NCBI GenBank assembly: GCA_018400055.1
Contig: JAGYNK010000102.1
Coordinates: forward strand, 1-22,540
Direction: 5' to 3'
DNA length: 22,540 nt
Source: Candidatus Moraniibacteriota bacterium
GTDB taxonomy: Bacteria; Patescibacteriota; Minisyncoccia; Moranbacterales; UBA9337
Below are positions 1 to 7,260 of this stretch, in pieces. The position numbers were made by a program, and so were the translations under genes. Under the pieces are notes generated by a model that did no database searches, was not told the origin of the DNA, and saw only the letters and a list, made by a program, of their open reading frames with translations. The stretch's first letter is position 1, and every line of letters begins with the position of its first letter.

Positions 1-330
1 AATAACAATATTTTCCGGAGCTAATTTGTAAAAGTCCATAATTTTACGGACGGCTTCTCCGGAACGGTTCATAAAAGTTTGAGGCTTGGCAATAATAAGC
101 TTGTCTCTATTAGTTTGATAAAATAATTTTTTTAAAAATCCTTCTTTAGCTCTCTTTTTAAAAAAGGAAGAGGATACCCCTTCTGTTGTTTCAGCGTTAA
201 ATTTTTTATTAAAATTAAATTCCGGAAAATTCCATTTTTTTCTCAATTCATCAACCATAATAAACCCGGCATTATGTCGGTTTTTTTTATATTTTTCTCC
301 GGGATTGCCAAGACCTATGAGTAATAGCAT
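1..330 (-). CDS. pth: Peptidyl-tRNA hydrolase, N-terminal part (runs off window)
   Basis: Cytosolic enzyme that hydrolyses the ester bond of peptidyl-tRNA dropped from ribosomes, recycling tRNA. The 110 visible codons begin at the ATG at 330 and read without a stop to the window edge. Family motifs are clear: LIGLGNPGEKY at residues 4-14, RHNAGF with the catalytic-type His at residue 19, and KPQTFMNRSGEAV near residues 85-97. Between these lies a Lys/Phe-rich stretch about 15 residues longer than in E. coli Pth. The C-terminal half lies outside the window. No SD precedes the start. It lies downstream of the LCP gene on the same strand, separated by a REP-like hairpin. Confidence 0.93.
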   Translation of the reverse strand, partial: MLLLIGLGNPGEKYKKNRHNAGFIMVDELRKKWNFPEFNFNKKFNAETTEGVSSSFFKKRAKEGFLKKLFYQTNRDKLIIAKPQTFMNRSGEAVRKIMDFYKLAPENIVI

Positions 331-382
331 ATATTTTTAGGTTAAGTATTATGGGGCAGAAATTAAATTTAAAATACTCCCT

Positions 383-477
383 TGTCATTCTGAACGGAAC
401 GCAGTGCAGTGAAGAATCCCGCTATTTAAAATATAAGCTTTATCGTTTCGGGATTCTTCGCTTTGCTCAGAATGACA
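383..477. repeat. REP-like inverted repeat between LCP gene and pth
   Basis: Imperfect palindrome. tgtcattctg at 383-392 pairs with cagaatgaca at 468-477, and gaagaatcccg at 411-421 pairs with cgggattcttc at 449-459. The TGTCATTCTGA...TCAGAATGACA type with GAAGAATCCCG arms is a widespread intergenic repeat design. A related element lies at 3643-3795. It may fold in the transcript running from the LCP gene towards pth. Confidence 0.7.
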
Positions 478-507
478 GAAAAATGATATTTTATAATTTA
501 AAATAAT

Positions 508-2148
508 TCATTCGCTCAACAAATCCAAATGCATTTGATCATACTCTGCATTGTTTAAATCTTCAATAGAATCTTCTTCAAATTTGTAAATTTTTTCCAG
601 ATCTTCGCCCAGAGAAATTACAAAATCATAATTTTTTTCTAAATCTATTATATCACTACTGTCATTATTCCCAAGTTGCGCAGGCAGTTTTTTTATAATC
701 TCGTCCAAACTAAAAGGTTTTTCTCCTAAAGTTAAGTTAAAGACAACGCTTTGTTCGCTCGTTTCATTATTTTTATTTCTCAAAATAGTTACTTTATTAA
801 AACCTAAATCTTTTTCTAAAAGATTTTTTATTTTATAAGTCAAATTATAATCGGAACTTTGATTAATAATAGCAATAGTAGCTTTTTCATTTTCAATTTC
901 CAGTTTCCGGCGCTCAATTATTTCAAGGTCAAAAATATTTTGCGCCAAATCATGAATTTCAGTGTAGTTTCCGGCGCGCGGAATCAGAATAAAAACTCGG
1001 ATGTCTCCCGAGTAAATATGGGAAACTTTAAGTAAGCTGTCTTTTTTCCAAGCATCCACGACGGCGTTGGTGATATTTTGGCTGTCCACTTTGCGGCTCA
1101 AATTTATAAAACTTTCAATTTCATCCAATGAAATGTCAGTCTTTATGTTTTCTTCTAGCGCATTTAATAATTTATTAAAAGTGAAAACATTTAAAAACGT
1201 CTTAATTGAAAAAGCTTTATTTTTAAAAGACTGGATAACTTTTTGCTGTCTTTTGGCTCTTCCAAAATCTCCCTCCGAATCGCTGTGCCGCTCGCGAGCG
1301 TACTTGAGAGCTGTTTCTCCGTCCATTTTATGCATGCCTTTTTTAATTTCAAAAGTCTCATAACTATAATTAGGACCGGGATAGCGCGGATCATAAATAC
1401 CCTTTTCCACGAAAACATTAATTCCTCCGATATCGTCTATTATTTTCTTAAAACCCTCAAAATCCATAATCAGAAAATAATGGATTTTAAGTCCCGTAAT
1501 ATTCTCCGCGGATTTTTTAATTGGCTCTGATCCTAAATCATTGTTTATGCCATATTGGTAAATGGAATTTATTTTTGTCCAGATGTTTGTATCGGGAATT
1601 TTAGTGTAGAGATCGCGGGGTAGGGAAAGAAGCGCCACCTTTTTAGAATCTGTATTGACGCTCAGTACCATTATGGTATCGGTCAGATTTTTACCCGGAT
1701 TATTTTCTCCCGCGATTCCCAAAAGTAAAATATTGATTCTTCCTTCTTCTTCTCCCGCTAAAATTTTGGAATTAGCGGAGGAGATAATGGAACCCACATT
1801 TTTCATTAAAGAACTTGGTTCTTCTTTATCATTTTCAACGATTATTTTTTGACTTACGGAGCTAATTTTTAAAATAAAGTAAATGCCGCTGCCCAAAAAA
1901 AATAAAAACGCCAACGAAAAAAAAACGACCAGGCATCCAAACCATATCTTTTTTCTGTTTTTTTTCTCAAACCTTTCGCTAATAACCGGTTCTCGGATTA
2001 ATGTTTCATTTTTTCCCTCAGCGGAAGGAGAGTAATTTTCAGCAGAGAAAAAAACATCATCCTCTTCGGGAAAATGAATTCCGTAATTTCTCGAATATTT
2101 TCCTTCTTCTTGTCTGATTATATTTTTTTTTCTTTTCGCGCTGTCCAT
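508..2148 (-). CDS. LytR-CpsA-Psr (LCP) family membrane protein with LytR C-terminal domain
   Basis: The LCP family transfers lipid-linked glycopolymers onto the cell wall or acts on related undecaprenyl-phosphate substrates outside the membrane. The 546 residues show a charged cytoplasmic N-terminus (1-67), one transmembrane helix (about 68-93), and an extracellular LCP domain from about 137 to 305. That domain contains INILLLGIAG, LTDTIMVLSVN, LLSLPRDLY and the Arg-rich ALKYARERHSD...FGRAKRQQ block. About residues 418-520 resemble a LytR_C domain (ATIAIINQS..., then FVISLGEDL). The ATG at 2148 directly precedes MDSAKRKK. There is no SD. A weak TTGCGC-17-TAATAT upstream would give a nearly leaderless mRNA. 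Exact substrate unknown. Confidence 0.88.
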   Translation of the reverse strand: MDSAKRKKNIIRQEEGKYSRNYGIHFPEEDDVFFSAENYSPSAEGKNETLIREPVISERFEKKNRKKIWFGCLVVFFSLAFLFFLGSGIYFILKISSVSQKIIVENDKEEPSSLMKNVGSIISSANSKILAGEEEGRINILLLGIAGENNPGKNLTDTIMVLSVNTDSKKVALLSLPRDLYTKIPDTNIWTKINSIYQYGINNDLGSEPIKKSAENITGLKIHYFLIMDFEGFKKIIDDIGGINVFVEKGIYDPRYPGPNYSYETFEIKKGMHKMDGETALKYARERHSDSEGDFGRAKRQQKVIQSFKNKAFSIKTFLNVFTFNKLLNALEENIKTDISLDEIESFINLSRKVDSQNITNAVVDAWKKDSLLKVSHIYSGDIRVFILIPRAGNYTEIHDLAQNIFDLEIIERRKLEIENEKATIAIINQSSDYNLTYKIKNLLEKDLGFNKVTILRNKNNETSEQSVVFNLTLGEKPFSLDEIIKKLPAQLGNNDSSDIIDLEKNYDFVISLGEDLEKIYKFEEDSIEDLNNAEYDQMHLDLLSE

Positions 2149-2187
2149 TATTTTAATATTAGCTCAGATTAGATTAAGGCGCAAAGC

Positions 2188-2216
2188 TTGACTTTTCGTT
2201 TCATTTGGGATATAAT
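2188..2216 (+). promoter_or_regulatory. Sigma-70 type promoter for CAP-domain gene
   Basis: TTGACT at 2188-2193, 17-nt spacer, TATAAT at 2211-2216. This is close to the full vegetative consensus. The predicted start near 2223 gives a leader of about 75 nt before the ATG at 2298. Confidence 0.85.
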
Positions 2217-2250
2217 GTATATATAGCATAAAAATAGTATAGCTTAGTCG

Positions 2251-2286
2251 GGTGTTTCAAAAGGGTGAAATGCCTTTTTTATTTTT
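2251..2286 (+). terminator. Terminator-like hairpin inside the CAP gene leader (possible attenuator)
   Basis: ggtgtttca (2251-2259) pairs with tgaaatgcc (2266-2274), 9 bp with two G-U pairs and a 6-nt loop, followed at once by ttttttattttt. It lies after the promoter and before the start codon, so it is more likely an attenuator than the end of another transcript; no plus-strand gene lies upstream in the window. No antiterminator partner was identified. Confidence 0.6.
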
Positions 2287-2297
2287 AAAAATAGCTT

Positions 2298-3137
2298 ATG
2301 AAAGCCAAAAATACCGAAAAAAGAGAAAAAATAAATAAAATAAGAAAATTTTTAACCCTAACGCTTATCACCAGCGGAATATTTTCAATGCTAGCTGTAA
2401 CTTTTAAAGTAGTTTGGGCCAAAGAGCTGACGGTGGAAAGCGTTATTTATTTTGTTAACGAAGAAAGAAAACTTAGAGATTTGGAAGTATTAGCGGAGAA
2501 CGATCGGCTTTTTAAAGCGGCTCAAGAAAAATCTGAAGATATGATAAATAGCGGATATTTTGCCCATACTTCTCCCGGCGGAATTACTCCTTGGCATTGG
2601 ATTGATGAAAATGAATACGATTATATTTACGCGGGGGAAAATCTGGCTATAAATTTTTCCGACGCTGAATCTCAACATAAAGCTTGGATGGACAGTCCGG
2701 ACCATCGTAAAAATATCATCAATCCTAATTATAAAGAAATAGGAGTAGCTATCAGAGAGGGGAATATCAACGGAAAACCCGCTGTTATTACGGTCCAAAT
2801 GTTTGGAGCCAGAAATGAAAAGGCGGCCGTGCTGGCGCAATACTCCGAAGGCGAAGCGGTCGAAAAAAGCATTAAAGGCAATCCGTCAAAAATTGCCTAT
2901 AGCTATAATGGGTTTGAAATGGATAACTATAAATTTCAAAAAAAGATTGAACGCATAAAAGATGATGAAGAAAAAAGCAAAGAGATGGTTTTGATAATGG
3001 GAGAATTAAATAGCCGCAAAAATATTTTCAACCAAGCTTTTTGGATTCTTTTGCCCCTTGTCCTGATTCTGTCTGTTCTCTTAAACATAATTACTTTGAT
3101 CAGTTCCTCCCGTTACCACTATAACTACTCAAAGTAA
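2298..3137 (+). CDS. CAP/SCP-domain protein with two membrane helices
   Basis: The CAP (SCP/PR1-like) superfamily comprises extracellular proteins; bacterial members have no single established activity. Of 279 residues, about 18-40 form an N-terminal signal/anchor helix. The CAP domain spans about 45-172 with the typical FVNEERKLRDL start, the YFAHTSPGG motif (His 90), YAGENLA (Glu 114) and SPDHRKNIINPNYKEIGVA. About residues 248-268 form a C-terminal transmembrane helix, so the CAP domain should be held outside the membrane between two anchors. It is divergent from the LCP gene, with a strong promoter and hairpin leader of its own, no SD, and a terminator after the stop. Confidence 0.88.
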   Translation: MKAKNTEKREKINKIRKFLTLTLITSGIFSMLAVTFKVVWAKELTVESVIYFVNEERKLRDLEVLAENDRLFKAAQEKSEDMINSGYFAHTSPGGITPWHWIDENEYDYIYAGENLAINFSDAESQHKAWMDSPDHRKNIINPNYKEIGVAIREGNINGKPAVITVQMFGARNEKAAVLAQYSEGEAVEKSIKGNPSKIAYSYNGFEMDNYKFQKKIERIKDDEEKSKEMVLIMGELNSRKNIFNQAFWILLPLVLILSVLLNIITLISSSRYHYNYSK

Positions 3138-3205
3138 TCAAATAAGGAATTGCGCCAAAAAATAAAATGTGATTAAAATGAATTCTAATATAAATTCAAT
3201 AATTC

Positions 3206-3232
3206 AAAGAGCCCTTTTACGGGCTCTTTTTT
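3206..3232 (+). terminator. Rho-independent terminator after CAP gene
   Basis: aaagagccc (3206-3214) and gggctcttt (3221-3229) form a 9-bp stem with loop ttttac, followed by a T run. Confidence 0.85.
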
Positions 3233-3285
3233 ATAGAATCACGCTGAAACAAATCACAAGCAGATTTATCGGATTGGAATAATAT

Positions 3286-3334
3286 GGCGCAGTTTAACAA
3301 GGGAACAAAATCGCTTGATTATTTTCCTTGCGCC
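3286..3334. repeat. Interrupted inverted repeat in intergenic region
   Basis: ggcgca (3286-3291) and tgcgcc (3329-3334) form outer arms, with aaggga opposite ttcctt inside. This is the weakest of three inverted repeats between 3240 and 3560. The surrounding stretch holds no recognisable gene. Confidence 0.4.
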
Positions 3335-3365
3335 TTATGATTTTATCACACTTCCTAAAAACTAT

Positions 3366-3413
3366 TTTTGGCAATTTTTACATTGATATGTATCACTGTA
3401 AAAATTGCCAAAA
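3366..3413. repeat. 48-bp near-perfect palindrome
   Basis: A 17-bp perfect arm starting ttttggcaattttt (3366-3382) matches its complement at 3397-3413. After one mismatch, a further tgata/tatca pair surrounds the centre. There is no T run on either strand, so it does not read as a terminator. The AT-rich symmetric form suits an operator, a cruciform, or a mobile-repeat remnant. Confidence 0.75.
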
Positions 3414-3518
3414 CACAAGTATTAATTAAACGGATGAAAATAGAGGCATCTATAAATATTTCCATGATATCTATATAAATACTTCTAGAATATTCGCGCA
3501 ACAATAATCCGAAACAAA

Positions 3519-3556
3519 ATGTTCTATTATTACACGATCGTGGAATAATAGAACAT
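3519..3556. repeat. 38-bp near-perfect palindrome
   Basis: atgttctattatt (3519-3531) and aataatagaacat (3544-3556) form 13-bp perfect arms. One a/g mismatch separates them from a fully symmetric cacgatcgtg core (3533-3542). The layout (long arm, one mismatch, 5-bp inner arm) matches the palindrome at 3366-3413, although the bases differ. No T run follows. Confidence 0.75.
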
Positions 3557-3642
3557 CTTCTAATCCATTTTTGGGTATGTTTAAATATATTTTAAATGTA
3601 ATAATTGCTAGTGTTGTTTATAGTTTTTAAAATTATTCATTT

Positions 3643-3795
3643 TGTCATCTTGAGCGAGAAGTACCGCTCAAAGAGACGAAGTCGAAACCTGCCTGCCGGC
3701 AGGCAGGGATCCACTTTCAATTAACACTGGTCATATTCACTGGCAGATTCCTCCACTTCACTCTCTCTTATCTCGTTCTTTTTGGTCGGAATGAC
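3643..3795. repeat. REP-like element with CCTGCC palindrome
   Basis: Bounded by tgtcatcttgagc at 3643 and ggaatgaca ending at 3795. It contains the 20-bp perfect palindrome cctgcctgccggcaggcagg at 3688-3707. From memory, this palindrome recurs in intergenic DNA of many CPR genomes. No ORF is seen in it. It resembles the element at 383-477 in its terminal bases. Confidence 0.65.
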
Positions 3796-3902
3796 ATGAA
3801 AAAAAGCAGAAACCATAAATAACGCTGACGAATTCTACAATTAAATATATTAAATGAAGAAAGGGCGCAAGAGTTTAAAATGAATAATTCACTGTTTTTT
3901 AT

Positions 3903-3930
3903 TTGACAAATTTTTAATATTTGTTATGCT
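3903..3930 (+). promoter_or_regulatory. Promoter of the infA-rpsI ribosomal operon
   Basis: TTGACA at 3903-3908, 16-nt spacer, TATGCT at 3925-3930. Transcription would start near 3937, leaving a leader of about 160 nt before infA. Confidence 0.75.
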
Positions 3931-3966
3931 GGTTCAAGATATTCGGAAAACTTAATAGAGAATTTG

Positions 3967-4077
3967 AAATAGAGGTTTTATTGGTCCGCTTATTCCGGTG
4001 GGACCCAAGCTTCAAGAATTAGGATTGGCTTGCCTGCTTCTTCCCATTTTTTCGGGGGAGGGGAAAGCCCTCTATTT
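3967..4077 (+). ncRNA. Structured 5' leader upstream of infA (candidate regulatory RNA)
   Basis: A closing stem aaatagagg (3967-3975) with cctctattt (4069-4077) encloses three further stems. These are ggtcc/ggacc (3983-3987 with 4001-4005), caagc/gcttg (4006-4010 with 4028-4032), and cttcttccc/ggggagggg (4037-4045 with 4055-4063, three G-U pairs). The enclosed multibranch fold, within a promoter-proximal leader of a ribosomal operon, suggests cis-regulation, perhaps by an encoded r-protein such as S4. I do not recognise it as a known RNA family. The fold is hand-drawn, not computed. Confidence 0.5.
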
Positions 4078-4099
4078 TTGTATTGTCTATTAAAATATT

Positions 4100-4312
4100 A
4101 TGGATAAAGAATTAATAAAATTAGAAGGCATTGTTACGGAGACATTACCCAGCACAACCTTTAAGGTTAAGTTGGAAAACGGGCATGAAGTTCTGGCGCA
4201 TATTTCAGGCAAAATGCGGGTTAATTACATTAGGCTGTTGCCCGGAGATAAAGTTTTACTGGAAATGAGCCCTTACGATTTAACTAAAGGAAGAATAATA
4301 CAAAGAATATGA
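4100..4312 (+). CDS. infA: Translation initiation factor IF-1
   Basis: IF-1 occupies the A site of the 30S subunit during initiation. The 70 residues are the usual length for this one-domain OB-fold protein, with the family-typical KLEGIVTETLPSTTFKVKLENGHEVLAHISGKMR and PGDKVLLEMSPYDLTKGRI. It is the first gene of the operon, beginning at the ATG after the structured leader, with no SD. Its TGA overlaps the ATG of rpmJ by four bases, so the two are translationally coupled. Confidence 0.97.
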   Translation: MDKELIKLEGIVTETLPSTTFKVKLENGHEVLAHISGKMRVNYIRLLPGDKVLLEMSPYDLTKGRIIQRI

Positions 4313-4422
4313 AAGTTAGAGCTTCAGTTAAAAAAATGTGCGAAAAGTGCAAAATAGTTAAGCGTAGAGGAAAAATCTATGTTATTTGTTCCAATCCCAG
4401 GCATAAGCAGAGGCAGGGATAA
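4309..4422 (+). CDS. rpmJ: 50S ribosomal protein bL36
   Basis: This 37-residue large-subunit protein starts in the ATGA overlap with infA and reads MKVRASVKKMCEKCKIV and so on. It is the zinc-binding (C+) form, with C-x2-C at 11/14, then Cys at about 27 and His at 32 (ICSNPRHKQRQG end). The infA-rpmJ adjacency is the common bacterial arrangement. Confidence 0.96.
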   Translation: MKVRASVKKMCEKCKIVKRRGKIYVICSNPRHKQRQG

Positions 4423-4485
4423 ATTTTTACATAAATTACATAAAATAATTTATTGTTTTATTTCGGGCTTTAATTTAAAAACGGT

Positions 4486-5037
4486 ATGTCAAAAAATAGT
4501 AATATCAAAGAAAATAAAAAGCTTTCCGATAAAAAATCGGAAATAAAATCGGAAGTTTCTTCTGATCAAAAAGTTTCTGCAGATAAAGCTGCGCTTAAAA
4601 AATCCGACGGACAAAAAAAGAAAGAAAAGTCCGAAAAGGCAAATGAGCCAAAGACTTTAATTAAAAAGAAAAAAAGCAAAATAAAGCACCAGATCATCAA
4701 AGGTCAAGCGCACATTCAATGCACTTACAATAATACGATGATAACTGTTTCCGATCTTAATGGAGCTGTCTTGGGTTGGTCCAGCGCCGGATTACTGGGC
4801 TTTAAGGGAGCTAAAAAATCCACCCCTTACGCCGCTACTCAAGTGGCTAAAGATGTTACCGAAAAAGTTAGAAAATTTGGAGTGCAAGATTTGGAAATTT
4901 TTATAAAAGGAGTGGGGAGCGGAAGGGAGTCCGCTATCCGATCATTGGCTAACGCCGGATTTACGCTTCTCTCCATTAGGGATATGACCCCCATGCCGCA
5001 TAACGGATGCCGTCCGCGCAAACCTCGACGAGTATAA
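4486..5037 (+). CDS. rpsK: 30S ribosomal protein uS11 with long N-terminal extension
   Basis: uS11 sits in the platform of the 30S subunit near the E site. At 183 residues it is about 55 longer than the usual S11. Residues 1-65 are a Lys/Ser/Glu-rich low-complexity extension. The S11 core starts near residue 68 (IKGQAHIQCTYNNTMITVSD) and ends in the typical MTPMPHNGCRPRKPRRV. The start is the only ATG well placed after rpmJ; no SD. It precedes rpsM here, the reverse of the usual bacterial order. The extension may bind RNA, but this is inference. Confidence 0.95.
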   Translation: MSKNSNIKENKKLSDKKSEIKSEVSSDQKVSADKAALKKSDGQKKKEKSEKANEPKTLIKKKKSKIKHQIIKGQAHIQCTYNNTMITVSDLNGAVLGWSSAGLLGFKGAKKSTPYAATQVAKDVTEKVRKFGVQDLEIFIKGVGSGRESAIRSLANAGFTLLSIRDMTPMPHNGCRPRKPRRV

Positions 5038-5103
5038 TTAATTTAAAATATACAACCCACAATCTATATAGTATTCTTTATTTGTTAATTATTGCTTGAT
5101 ATT

Positions 5104-5493
5104 ATGATTAGAATAGCTGGAATTAATATTCCTGACGAAAAAAGAATAGAAATAGCTTTAACCTATATTTATGGAATAGGCCTTTCTTTGAGCGGGAAAA
5201 TTTTAGAAGATCTTAAAATTGACAAGAATGTAAAAACTAAAGATTTGTCACCCGAAGAAGTTAACGGGCTAAGAAATGAAATAGAAAAAAAATATAGAGT
5301 GGAAGGAGAATTGAAACACGGCGTTGAAATGAATATTAAACGTTTAAAAGAAATAGGTTGTTACCGCGGAACAAGGCATCAAAAAAATCTTCCGGTTAGA
5401 GGACAAAGGACAAAAACCAACACTAGGACAGTTAGAGGCAATGTGCGTCACACTATGGGAAGCGGAAGAAAAGCGGCAGCGGAAAAAACTTAG
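5104..5493 (+). CDS. rpsM: 30S ribosomal protein uS13
   Basis: uS13 lies in the head of the small subunit and contacts the P-site tRNA and the intersubunit bridge. The start was chosen at ATG 5104, giving MIRIAGINIPDEKRIEIALTYIYGIG, which matches the family N-terminus; a TTG 12 bases upstream would add four atypical residues. The 129-residue product has the helix-hairpin-helix region and the C-terminal RGTRHQKNLPVRGQRTKTNTRT tail. No SD. Located between rpsK and rpsD. Confidence 0.95.
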   Translation: MIRIAGINIPDEKRIEIALTYIYGIGLSLSGKILEDLKIDKNVKTKDLSPEEVNGLRNEIEKKYRVEGELKHGVEMNIKRLKEIGCYRGTRHQKNLPVRGQRTKTNTRTVRGNVRHTMGSGRKAAAEKT

Positions 5494-5506
5494 CAACTCA
5501 TAACCT

Positions 5507-5551
5507 GCAATTTACAACTCACAATATTTTCAGTGGTTAGTTGTAAGTTGC
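5507..5551 (+). repeat. Hairpin just upstream of rpsD
   Basis: gcaatttacaact (5507-5519) pairs with agttgtaagttgc (5539-5551), 13 bp with one G-U pair and a 19-nt loop. It ends 11 bases before the rpsD start and has no T run. Possible roles are control of rpsD translation or mRNA processing. Similar AT-rich arms lie ahead of rnc. Confidence 0.5.
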
Positions 5552-5562
5552 TAGTTAATTCT

Positions 5563-6195
5563 ATGGCTAGAGATACAAAAGCAAAATGCAGAAAATGCAG
5601 AAGAGCGGGAGAAAAGCTCTTCTTAAAAGGCGATCGTTGTGATTCGCCTAAGTGTGCTATGGTGAAAAAAGCTTATCCTCCCGGAATGCATGGCAAGAAT
5701 ATTAGTCGGGGATTAAGCGAATACGGAAAACAACTTGCCATGAAACAGAAAGTCAAAAGGGTTTACGGGATAATGGAGAGGCAGTTTAAAAAGCATTTTG
5801 ATGAAATCAAGAATAAAGAAGGAGTAACGGGCGATCTTTTAATGACAAGATTGGAAATGAGGATGGATAATATAGTTTATCGTATGGGTTTCGCCAGCTC
5901 CAGATCATTAGCCAGACAATTGGTGAAACATGGCGCTTTTGAAGTTAATGGAAAAAAAGTGGATATTCCTTCTTATGAAGTTAAGATCGGTGATTCAATA
6001 TCCGTAAGAAGCCATAAAAAAAATAAGAATTATTTTAAAAGCAGAAATCAAATTTTAAAAAACAAAAAAGATTTTCCCGCTTGGATTAGCTTTGACGCGA
6101 AGAAATTGGAAGGGAAAATGGTTGCCGGTCCTTCCGGAGAAAAAATTGAAATGGGAATCAACCCCCAATTGATAGTTGAATATTATTCAAGATAA
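5563..6195 (+). CDS. rpsD: 30S ribosomal protein uS4
   Basis: uS4 is a primary 16S-binding assembly protein and, in several bacteria, a translational repressor of its operon. The start was set at ATG 5563 (MARDTKAKCRKCRRAGEKL), 10 codons inside a longer TTG-like reading. The 210 residues include an N-terminal four-Cys zinc site (C-x2-C then C-x4-C, residues 8-30), the YPPGMHG motif, and an S4 RNA-binding domain around residues 105-165 (LEMRMDNIVYRMGFASSRS). It ends in GINPQLIVEYYSR. No SD. Confidence 0.96.
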   Translation: MARDTKAKCRKCRRAGEKLFLKGDRCDSPKCAMVKKAYPPGMHGKNISRGLSEYGKQLAMKQKVKRVYGIMERQFKKHFDEIKNKEGVTGDLLMTRLEMRMDNIVYRMGFASSRSLARQLVKHGAFEVNGKKVDIPSYEVKIGDSISVRSHKKNKNYFKSRNQILKNKKDFPAWISFDAKKLEGKMVAGPSGEKIEMGINPQLIVEYYSR

Positions 6196-6223
6196 TTTTT
6201 TATAATAATCTAACAGCAATCTG

Positions 6224-6240
6224 GCGCAGAACTTCTGCGC
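6224..6240 (+). other. GC-rich hairpin between rpsD and rpoA
   Basis: gcgcaga (6224-6230) and tctgcgc (6234-6240) form a 7-bp stem with a 3-nt loop, flanked by caat/attg that can extend it. No T run follows. It may be a processing or mRNA-stability site 23 bases ahead of rpoA. Confidence 0.5.
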
Positions 6241-6262
6241 GGGAATTGTTGAAAGCAATCTT

Positions 6263-7231
6263 ATGCAAGCTATGTCGCTTCCTCAAAAGCCAAAATTTAT
6301 ACCCACAGAAGAAAACAGTGGAAAATTTATCATAGAAAGCTGTTATCCGGGATATGGCACCACTTTAGGAAATGCTATTCGCAGAGTTTTATTGTCCTCC
6401 CTGGAAGGCGCGGCCATTACCTCGGTAAAAATCAAAGGAGTTTTACACGAATTTTCCACCATTGAAGGTGTTCCGGAAGATGTTGTGCAAATTATACTTA
6501 ACCTTAAAAAAGTAAGATTTAAAATGCATGGTGAAGGACCGGTCACGGCCAGCCTAAATTGGAAAGGAGAAGGAAAAGTTACCGCTAAGGAAATAAAATG
6601 TCCATCCAGCTTGGAAGTTATTAATAATGACCATGTTATTTCCAGTGTTACAGACAAAAACACTGAAATAAAGATGGATTTTGAAGTTAATAAAGGGTTA
6701 GGCTATGTTCCCGTGGAGCAACAAGAAAGAAAAGAAAAAGAAGTTGGTGTGATAGCCATAGACGCGGTTTATACTCCCATCAGAAGAGTAAACTATACGG
6801 TGGAAAATATGAGAGTGGGAAAAAGAACCGATTATGATAAAGTTACCATAGAAATTGTTACTGACGGGAGCATCTCTCCGCAAGAAGCTTTTGAAAAAGC
6901 TGTGCGTATTTTAGTTGAACAATTTTCAGCGCTTTTCGAACTTTATTCCGAAGAAAAGAAAAAAAGCGGAAAAAAGAAAGTTAAAGAATTAAAAATAAAA
7001 GAAATTTCGGAGAAGGTGGCAGATCCCAAAGAAATAAAAATAGAAGAATTGAAGGTTATCTCCACCAGAACGCTGAATAATTTAAAGGCCAATAAAATAT
7101 CCAAAGTAGGCGATATCGTTAAACTTTCGGAAAAAGAGCTCAGCGAGCTGGAGGGAATGGGAAGCAAAGGCATAAAAGAAATTAAAAAAGCTATCGGGAG
7201 CTTCGGTTTAATATTAAAGAGTTCAGATTAA
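6263..7231 (+). CDS. rpoA: DNA-directed RNA polymerase alpha subunit
   Basis: Alpha dimerises to nucleate RNA polymerase assembly. The 322 residues contain the alpha-NTD (GTTLGNAIRRVLLSSLEGAAITSVKIKGVLHEFSTIEGVPEDVVQIILNLK, about residues 31-85; RVNYTVENMRVGKRTDYDKVTIEIVTDGSI, about 174-203). A Lys-rich linker follows (about 233-255), then the alpha-CTD with two helix-hairpin-helix parts (ISTRTLNNLKANKISKVGDIVKL, then LEGMGSKGIKEIKKAI). The Arg in STRT aligns with the UP-element-binding Arg of E. coli. It occupies the normal position between rpsD and rplQ. Confidence 0.97.
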   Translation: MQAMSLPQKPKFIPTEENSGKFIIESCYPGYGTTLGNAIRRVLLSSLEGAAITSVKIKGVLHEFSTIEGVPEDVVQIILNLKKVRFKMHGEGPVTASLNWKGEGKVTAKEIKCPSSLEVINNDHVISSVTDKNTEIKMDFEVNKGLGYVPVEQQERKEKEVGVIAIDAVYTPIRRVNYTVENMRVGKRTDYDKVTIEIVTDGSISPQEAFEKAVRILVEQFSALFELYSEEKKKSGKKKVKELKIKEISEKVADPKEIKIEELKVISTRTLNNLKANKISKVGDIVKLSEKELSELEGMGSKGIKEIKKAIGSFGLILKSSD

Positions 7232-7260
7232 AATAGTCGAAATTTTTAGAAAGCATATTT

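Noticed and set aside
3240..3900. Replication origin
   Set aside because: Palindromes are present, but no DnaA boxes of the TTATCCACA type, no iterons and no dnaA/dnaN neighbours.
3937..4090. SRP RNA, 6S RNA or RNase P RNA in the infA leader
   Set aside because: None of the conserved core strings of these RNAs was found, and the stretch is too short for RNase P; position fits a leader.
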